The position numbers were made by a program, and so were the translations under genes. From an uncultured Pseudomonadota bacterium (lineage in GTDB: Bacteria; Myxococcota_A; UBA796; SXON01), in NCBI GenBank assembly GCA_903844155.1, contig CAIMSU010000280.1:1-64000 (forward strand): 64,000 nucleotides of DNA, given 5' to 3'. Shown here one piece after another: positions 57,852-64,000 of this stretch. A model generated the notes under the pieces. That model did no database searches. It worked only from the letters and a program-made list of their open reading frames with translations, and was not told the origin of the DNA. Each line of letters begins with the position of its first letter. Position 1 is the stretch's first letter.

Positions 57852-58181
57852 ATGCCGTCCGCCCACCTGTTCCTGGCCGCTTCCCTGCTCACCTGCCTTG
57901 CCGCCTGCGCGCCGGATGTGCCCGGCGCGTGTGCCAGCTACGTCGACGCGCTCAACACCTGCACAGCGACCGCGAACGGCGTGACGGACGGCAGCACGGA
58001 CGCGGACCCCACCATCGCCTGCGCCGCCTGGGACAAGGTCTCCGGCTCTGCCGTCAAGCCCTCCGTCGACTACCTGGACTGCCTGCAACAGGCCTACGCC
58101 GAGGCTCAGGCCGCTGGGACTTGTTCGACCACCGAAGCCGAGGCCGCCATCGACCTCTCCGGCTGTGTGCCGCCAACCTGA
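57852..58181 (+). CDS. Small Cys-containing lipoprotein
   Basis: MPSAHLFLAASLLTCLAACAPDVPG lipobox. Confidence 0.6.
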   Translation: MPSAHLFLAASLLTCLAACAPDVPGACASYVDALNTCTATANGVTDGSTDADPTIACAAWDKVSGSAVKPSVDYLDCLQQAYAEAQAAGTCSTTEAEAAIDLSGCVPPT

Positions 58182-58247
58182 CCAACCGGCGCCCCTGCGC
58201 GTTATGCGGCGCCCCCCTCTCGCCCCTCGCCTTTCGGAGTCCGCCGC

Positions 58248-59501
58248 ATGCCCCTCGTCCCCGTCCACGGTGGTGGTCCCCTCACCAACCGAATCCTCCC
58301 GTTGACCGCCAAGAAGGCGCTGCTCGCCGATGCGCTTGGCATGACGAAGATCGCCGTGACGGACGCGGACCTTTCGGTGGTGTACCGCATCGCCGACGGC
58401 ACCCTGTCGCCGCTGCAGGGGTTCATGGACGAAGCGACCTACAACCGGGTGCTCGACCAGAAGAACATCGTCGGGCACGACGGCAAGGCCTACGCTTGGA
58501 CGATCCCGCTCTCCCTGGCGATCACGGACGCCGAGGCGCAGCGCCTCAAGCCGGGCGTCCGCGCGGCGCTGGTGAACGCGAACAACGAGGTGTTCGGCAC
58601 CATCACCGTTTCGAGCGTGTTCGCCTGGGACAAGAAGCGCTTTGTCGAGAAGGTCTACGGCACCTCCCGCCTGGACCACCCCGGCGCCCGGATCGTGACG
58701 GACGACGCGCGCACCACGCTCGTGGGCGGCGAGATCAGCGTACTCCCGGCGCGGCGCAATCCGGACTACGGCGACCTGCTGAATTCGCCCGCGCGAACCC
58801 GGCAGCTCATCGAGGAGCGTGGCTGGGAGGCGGCGCTCGCGTTCCAGACGCGCAACCCGCTGCACCGCGCGCACGAGTACGCCCTGGTTTACGGCGTCGA
58901 GCAGCTCACCCGGTCCGGAAAATACGCCGGCGTCGTGCTGAACCCGCTCGTCGGCCAGCTCAAGAGCGACGATGTGGACGCTGCCACTCGCGTTCGGACC
59001 TACCGCATCCTTCGTGACGGGCGGCTGCTCGGGCAGGGCGACAGCGACACAGCGCTCTGGGCGGACGTCGGGCACGACCTGAACGACGTTTTTGAGCTCG
59101 TCTGCCTGGACATGAAGATGTTCTACGGCGGGCCCTCCGAGGCGGTGATGCACTCGATCTACCGTCAGAACCACGGCTTTTCCCACATCGTCATCGGCAG
59201 GAAGCACGCGGACGCGCCCTACGACGACAAGGCCGCGATCTGGGGCGATTTTGACGCCCAGCAGATCTTCGAGAACCTCCCCGGCATCCTCCACACGCAG
59301 CCCGTAAAGGTCGGTTTTGCCGCCTACTACGACCACCTCGGCCGCGTGGACCTGACGGAGCGCCACCCCGGCGTCGCCCCCTACAGCATCTCCGGCACGA
59401 AGCTCCGCGAGCAGCTCGTTGCCGGCGAGCGGCCAGACGCGCGCATCATCCGCGGCGAGGTCGCGGACGTGCTCTCCGCGGCGTACCGCGCGAAGGGGTA
59501 G
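58248..59501 (+). CDS. sat: Sulfate adenylyltransferase (ATP sulfurylase)
   Basis: ADGTLSPLQGFMDEATYNRVL…LAFQTRNPLHRAHEYAL…NPLVGQLKSDDVDA…HIVIGRKHADAPYDDKAAIWGDFDAQQIF…ISGTKLREQL. Confidence 0.95.
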   Translation: MPLVPVHGGGPLTNRILPLTAKKALLADALGMTKIAVTDADLSVVYRIADGTLSPLQGFMDEATYNRVLDQKNIVGHDGKAYAWTIPLSLAITDAEAQRLKPGVRAALVNANNEVFGTITVSSVFAWDKKRFVEKVYGTSRLDHPGARIVTDDARTTLVGGEISVLPARRNPDYGDLLNSPARTRQLIEERGWEAALAFQTRNPLHRAHEYALVYGVEQLTRSGKYAGVVLNPLVGQLKSDDVDAATRVRTYRILRDGRLLGQGDSDTALWADVGHDLNDVFELVCLDMKMFYGGPSEAVMHSIYRQNHGFSHIVIGRKHADAPYDDKAAIWGDFDAQQIFENLPGILHTQPVKVGFAAYYDHLGRVDLTERHPGVAPYSISGTKLREQLVAGERPDARIIRGEVADVLSAAYRAKG

Positions 59502-59505
59502 CGTC

Positions 59506-59826
59506 TTGTTCATCATCCTTGCGATCCTGCTGATGCCCTCGCTGTTCGGCGGCGTCGGCACGGGCATGATGATCATGGAGACGCACCCGCACCCCGAAAA
59601 CGTGCGCTACGTCGAGCTCCTGGACGTGATCCTCGGGCTCACCTGGATCCCGGTCGCCGGCATTGCGGCCTGGCTCAGGTCCCGGGGCGGAAGCATCAAG
59701 GTGAACCCGAAGGCGAGCCTCAAGACGCTGCCCACTACCGTGATCCGGCTGTTCGCGTGGGGTACGCCGATCGCGTTTCTGGTGGGGTTGGCTTCGGGGA
59801 TCTGGTTGGCGGGCGACCCGGGATAA
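59506..59826 (+). CDS. Small membrane protein (2-3 TM), TTG start
   Basis: LFIILAILLMPSLFGGVGTGMM…VELLDVILGLTWIPVAGIAAWL…GTPIAFLVGLASGIWLAGDPG. Confidence 0.5.
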   Translation: MFIILAILLMPSLFGGVGTGMMIMETHPHPENVRYVELLDVILGLTWIPVAGIAAWLRSRGGSIKVNPKASLKTLPTTVIRLFAWGTPIAFLVGLASGIWLAGDPG

Positions 59827-59836
59827 CCAGCCACCG

Positions 59837-60649
59837 ATGGCCGGCGTCTACACCCTGCGAATCCCGCGCCACGCCTGCACGCCGCGTGACACGGCGCGCG
59901 CGGGCGACCTCTGGCGGCTGGTCCAGGACGCGGCCGTGAACGACGCTGCGGACCGGGGCTGGCCGCCGAGCCGGTTTCGTGCGCTGGGGACCGGCTTTGT
60001 GGTTCGCGAGATGCACGCGGTGCACGAGCGGGAGGCGATGTACGGCGAGGACCTGCGCATCACCACGCAGATCGCCAACCACCGGCGCGAGGTGCTGATG
60101 CGCCGGGAGACGCAGATCGAGGGGGTGATGCGGGCGACGGCGGACTGGGTGCACGTCGGACGGGAGGGCGGGCCGACGAGGGCATCGCCGGAGCTGATTG
60201 GGGCGTTCCCGGTGGACGCCTCCGCCCCGGAGTTACCCGAGTTCGAACCTGGGACGTCGCCGGGTAGCGTGGCCTTGCCTGACTTCGCGTTTTCGCCGTG
60301 GTGGACCGAGATGGACCCGCTCGCGCACACCAATCACCCCCGCTATGTCGACTGGGCGGACGAGGTCCTTGCGCGCGCGCTGCACGCCTGCGGCCTCGAT
60401 CCCATCGGTGTCGTGCCGTTCGCCGAGCGGGTACGCTTCCGACTTGGCGCGCGGGCGACGGACACGGTGACCGTCTCTGGGACGACAGCGTTTCTGACGC
60501 TTGCGGATGGGCGACCTGCGCTCAGCTGCCAGCTTCGCGCGAGGCGACAGGGCCAGCGGGGCGATGAGGTCGTCGCCGACCTGGAGATCGTCCGCGCTCA
60601 CCTCGACGACGCAGTGCCGGCGCGGCTCGTGGAGGCGCTGCGTGGGTGA
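59837..60649 (+). CDS. Acyl-ACP thioesterase-like (double hotdog)
   Basis: YTLRIPRHACTPRDTARAGDLWRLVQDAAVNDAADRGWPP…GTGFVVREMHAVHEREAMYGEDLRITTQI…MDPLAHTNHPRYVDWADEVL. Confidence 0.8.
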   Translation: MAGVYTLRIPRHACTPRDTARAGDLWRLVQDAAVNDAADRGWPPSRFRALGTGFVVREMHAVHEREAMYGEDLRITTQIANHRREVLMRRETQIEGVMRATADWVHVGREGGPTRASPELIGAFPVDASAPELPEFEPGTSPGSVALPDFAFSPWWTEMDPLAHTNHPRYVDWADEVLARALHACGLDPIGVVPFAERVRFRLGARATDTVTVSGTTAFLTLADGRPALSCQLRARRQGQRGDEVVADLEIVRAHLDDAVPARLVEALRG

Positions 60650-63134
60650 GCACCGGTCCCGCTCCCTGTTTGCCGTGGCCGTCATCCTCCTCGCCGCCTG
60701 CACGCCCTACCGCCCCTACCCGTTGCTCAAGATGGACCTTGCCCGGCCCGACCATGGCCCAGCGCCGGAGGCCTTCGAGCCCTCCGGCGTCGCCGTTCTG
60801 GCAGACGGCACCGTCGTCATCAGCTCAGCCGGCCCCGCCAACGTGCTGTACGAGCCCGAGTCCGCAGGCCGCGGCGCCTCGCTCGCGCCGGTCGGGTTCA
60901 ATCTACCGCTGCGGGATCCCCGGCTTGATTGCCCGACATGCCGACGTCCCCCGTTCCGCGCCACCGCACGCCTGACGCCGCACCCCGTGAGCTGGCTGCC
61001 CTACGCCGGCCGCGACCTCCCGCCGTTGGACGTGGAGGATCTCGCGCCGTTCGGGGGCGACGAGGTGCTCGGCATCACGGCGTACAGCACCATCGGCCGG
61101 CGCACCGGCTACCGCAAGGACAACACCGCGTTGCCGCGCCAGGAGACCGAGCGGATCTTCGTGCTGGAGCGCATGGCGGATCCACCCGTAGAAAGCGGAG
61201 AAGTCGGGCACTGGGAGGAGCGGCGGGTGCCCGAGGTGGACCGCATGCGCGACGCCCTCTCCGACTGGGGACGCTCGCACTGCGACGGCGACATGCGCGT
61301 GCAGGGCCTCGCCTGGAACCCGGTCGACGGGGTTGCGTACGTGGGTCTCAGGCGCTGCGATGGGCCTGTGGTGCGGGTCTTGTCGTACGACTTGCGGGCG
61401 TCGGCGGCGGGCCAGGCGGTGGATCTGGTGGTCGCGGCGGAGGGCGTGGACGGCGGCGCGGGGCCCGAGGAGGGGATCACCGGCCTTCACTGGGCGGAAG
61501 GGGGCGCGCCGGGCGAGGCCGGAACGCTGTGGGCCACGACAGCGTGGGACTCCTGGGGTCACGAGACGGAGCCGGCATGGGGCGGACGGCTGGCGAAGGT
61601 GGAGGACGGCCTGCTTCGGCCGGTCGGCTCTGGTTTTCTCGACCGCCCCTCCGCGGTCTGCATCCCAGCGCGCGACCCGCTGGCGACGAGCGGAGAGCCC
61701 GATCAGGCCGCCGTGGTGCTGTTCGACGACGACACGCAAAAGCCGGAAGCCCCGGTCGTCACGTTCGTCGCAACGCCACTCCCCCGACCAGCCGGAGGCG
61801 CATGGGCGGGGCTGGCGAGCTTGACGGACCTGGGCGAGGGCTTGCCGTTGGGCCTCAACGGTTTCGACTTGCGTTGGTACGAGCGGGATCATCGCCTCGC
61901 GCAGTTTGACGTCGTCCTCGACCGGCGGCCCGACGGCACCCCGGGCGCGTGGACGCGCGCGATCGGCGGGCTCTGGCAGATGCGCGTCGGCGGCTCGCTC
62001 GGCCTGATCGCCTCGGCCACCCACCTCTCGCGCTGGGTCGGACACGACCGTCAGGCGGTAGCGCTGACTGACTGGAAGGACAGCCCAAACCTACGCTTTC
62101 ATGCGTTTCGCGCCGATGTCTCGGTCGTCCCCCGCGACCGCGAGCGGGTGGAGACGGGGGTGTCGGCAGAGTCGGCGCCCACCGCGGGTCCCCCCTCCGT
62201 CGCCCGGCTTGTGAAGGATCTACGCCCCGACTACACCGTCACCGTGCCCCTCCCCACGCCCGCCTCGCCCGACGCTGGCCTCGTGCTGCAGGGCTTTGAG
62301 ATCGACACGGCCGCGCGAGCCGACCGCGGCATCTGCCTCGCCGCGATGAGCCTCGGGGCGACGTGGCACTCGCCCGCGCATGACGCCGTCGACCTGCGCA
62401 CCATGCTGATCGGCGGCCTGTGCAACGACTTTGACACCCGCGGCAGCGGCCTGCAGCACGGACGCACCACGGACGTCGCCGGTGGCGTGACCGTCGCCGT
62501 CCGCTTTGCTGTGGTCGAAGGGGGGAAAGCGACGCCGTGGTCCTCGACCGTCGCCGACCAGGACCTCCCCGCCCCGCGCGACGCGCTCGGGAACAAGATC
62601 GCCGACCCGACCGCCGTCACCGACGACGTCGCCGCCCGGGCCCACGTCCACTGCGTGCGCCTCGCCGACAACGCCGACCTCGCGCCGGGCGACCCGTCCT
62701 GGCGGCACCTCGACATCACCTCGGCCGGTGACAGCACCTACGCCGGCGCTTTGTCCGGCTTCACCCTCGCGTTGGACCCCGTCGGGTTCGCGGGCCAGAC
62801 GTCCGAGCTGCCGCTCACGGAAGCGCAGGCGCTCAACCGCAACGCCTACATCCATCGGTACCTGCTGCGTGCGTTCGGCGGCACCGGCGCGGTCGTCGAA
62901 GGCGGCATCACCCACGGCATCCACCGCACCGGCTTCATGCGGGACAACCAGACGCCCTCCGCGCTGCTGCTTGAGGCGGATCTGACTGGGTTTGCGGGCG
63001 AGCCCGGACAGACCTGGGACATGCTCGCACCCTCGCGCCGCGCCGACCCGAACCTGGAGCCGGAGGACGGTTTTGTGCGCTGGGCCGTGGCGTTGCCGCG
63101 GTCGACGGAGGCGAAGTGCTCCAGCGCGGAATGA
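60642..63134 (+). CDS. Large hypothetical lipoprotein (~830 aa)
   Basis: VGEHRSRSLFAVAVILLAACTPYRPYPLLKMD lipobox; GTG start inferred; continuous ORF. Confidence 0.65.
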   Translation: MGEHRSRSLFAVAVILLAACTPYRPYPLLKMDLARPDHGPAPEAFEPSGVAVLADGTVVISSAGPANVLYEPESAGRGASLAPVGFNLPLRDPRLDCPTCRRPPFRATARLTPHPVSWLPYAGRDLPPLDVEDLAPFGGDEVLGITAYSTIGRRTGYRKDNTALPRQETERIFVLERMADPPVESGEVGHWEERRVPEVDRMRDALSDWGRSHCDGDMRVQGLAWNPVDGVAYVGLRRCDGPVVRVLSYDLRASAAGQAVDLVVAAEGVDGGAGPEEGITGLHWAEGGAPGEAGTLWATTAWDSWGHETEPAWGGRLAKVEDGLLRPVGSGFLDRPSAVCIPARDPLATSGEPDQAAVVLFDDDTQKPEAPVVTFVATPLPRPAGGAWAGLASLTDLGEGLPLGLNGFDLRWYERDHRLAQFDVVLDRRPDGTPGAWTRAIGGLWQMRVGGSLGLIASATHLSRWVGHDRQAVALTDWKDSPNLRFHAFRADVSVVPRDRERVETGVSAESAPTAGPPSVARLVKDLRPDYTVTVPLPTPASPDAGLVLQGFEIDTAARADRGICLAAMSLGATWHSPAHDAVDLRTMLIGGLCNDFDTRGSGLQHGRTTDVAGGVTVAVRFAVVEGGKATPWSSTVADQDLPAPRDALGNKIADPTAVTDDVAARAHVHCVRLADNADLAPGDPSWRHLDITSAGDSTYAGALSGFTLALDPVGFAGQTSELPLTEAQALNRNAYIHRYLLRAFGGTGAVVEGGITHGIHRTGFMRDNQTPSALLLEADLTGFAGEPGQTWDMLAPSRRADPNLEPEDGFVRWAVALPRSTEAKCSSAE

Positions 63135-64000
63135 CGATGCTCGCCGTCGCCCTCGCCCCGACCCTCGCCCTCGCCGAGAGCCCCGATCGCGCCGACCCGT
63201 TCGGCCCGGATCTGCGCTGGCAGCCGATCGTGGAGGTCCGGGGGCGCCTGGAGACGACCGGATCCCCCATCCCGGACTCCCGGACTGTCGGGCAGGTCGC
63301 GCGCGTAGGGATCGAGGCGGATCGCGGAATTCTCTCCGCGCGGGTGAGCCTGCAGGAGGTGCGCGCGTGGACGGGCGACGAGGCCGGGCTGACGGTGGCT
63401 GGGTCGTTCGCCCCGGAGCTCGCCGAAGGATGGGCCCGACTCGACGGCCAGCTCTCTGGAAGCCTTGGCGGGAGGCTCACAATCGGCCGACAGCCGATCG
63501 CCATCGACGACGGCCGCATCGTTGGACAACGCGCCTGGGACCTCGACGGCCAGTTCCTCGACGCGATCCGGTTCGAGCTGATGGCCGCGCCGCTCTCCTT
63601 TGACGTCATCAACGCCCGGCGCTTCGACGCCGACCCCACGACCAACGCCGATCCCTTCGGTGCGGGCGTGACCATCGTGCGCGCTGGCGTTGCCCGTCCC
63701 GGCCCCAACGTCGACGGCAAGCTCGACCTGCTCTCCGTCGTCGACGCCCGAAAAACCGCCGCGCTGACGAGCACAACCGGGCTCTACGGCACCCTCTCCA
63801 CCGGCCGCACCCTCGGCACCGGCGAGGCCTACGTGCAGAAGAACACCGACGGCGACGCGTCCCTCGTCTCCCTGGAGCTCGGCTATGTGCTCGGCCGACG
63901 CCGCGCCTGGGTCACGCGCATTCGCTACACCACCGCGACCGGCGCTCCCGGCGAGTCCGGCGCTGCCGCGTTCCAACCCGTGCTCGGCGACACCCACGAT
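63131..64000 (+). CDS. Alginate-export-like outer-membrane porin (3' truncated by window edge)
   Basis: Hand translation from ATG 63131: MTMLAVALAPTLALAESPDRADPFGPDLRWQPIVEVRGRLE…RLTIGRQPIAIDDGRIVGQRAWDLDGQFLDAIRFELM…; open to 64000; absent from the ORF track. Confidence 0.7.
   Translation, partial: MTMLAVALAPTLALAESPDRADPFGPDLRWQPIVEVRGRLETTGSPIPDSRTVGQVARVGIEADRGILSARVSLQEVRAWTGDEAGLTVAGSFAPELAEGWARLDGQLSGSLGGRLTIGRQPIAIDDGRIVGQRAWDLDGQFLDAIRFELMAAPLSFDVINARRFDADPTTNADPFGAGVTIVRAGVARPGPNVDGKLDLLSVVDARKTAALTSTTGLYGTLSTGRTLGTGEAYVQKNTDGDASLVSLELGYVLGRRRAWVTRIRYTTATGAPGESGAAAFQPVLGDTHD

Noticed and set aside
57756-59576. 606-aa minus-strand ORF
   Set aside because: Antisense to sat, whose motifs are unmistakable on the plus strand.
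1-64000. CRISPR arrays, tRNA/rRNA genes, prophage or IS elements
   Set aside because: No regularly spaced repeats, cloverleaf-like arms, integrase, transposase or phage structural motifs were seen by eye.

Overview
The window is a high-GC, densely packed bacterial chromosomal segment with a Myxococcota/deltaproteobacterial flavour: one MopE-type metal-binding-repeat lipoprotein, one MYXO-CTERM-like tail, and many small lipoproteins. I saw no rRNA, tRNA, CRISPR array, prophage or transposase. From 0 to 45 kb it is mostly housekeeping or single-enzyme genes: Uma2, MATE, a ParC/ParE pair, glycerol kinase, SCOT CoA-transferase A/B, RdgB, an MBL hydrolase, a molybdopterin oxidoreductase split by a G8 tract, a GH38-like alpha-mannosidase, an Rpn-like nuclease, TrmH-like, YhbY, a REC+J-domain protein, thioredoxin, a TPP enzyme, a FAD-linked oxidase, prepilin peptidase, TruA, HAD, a GGDEF/EAL protein, peroxiredoxin, DUF482 and DUF218. 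The most interesting part is about 45-60.6 kb. It looks like an atypical type II fatty-acid/polyketide-like cluster: a fused KS + KS-like/CLF protein, FabZ-like dehydratase, stand-alone ACP, two CrtI/RetSat-type FAD enzymes, an old-yellow-enzyme homologue, an adenylate-forming ligase, a GcvT/YgfZ-like protein, a sulfotransferase, ATP sulfurylase and an acyl-ACP thioesterase. Other signals include a 34-bp-arm intergenic foldback, a 15-bp-stem hairpin on a stop/start junction, several perfect palindromes near start codons, an N-terminal effector-associated-domain-like protein, and a start-less triple LLPWLKP-repeat reading frame at the left edge. Family calls come from motif recognition by eye only; no database search was run.
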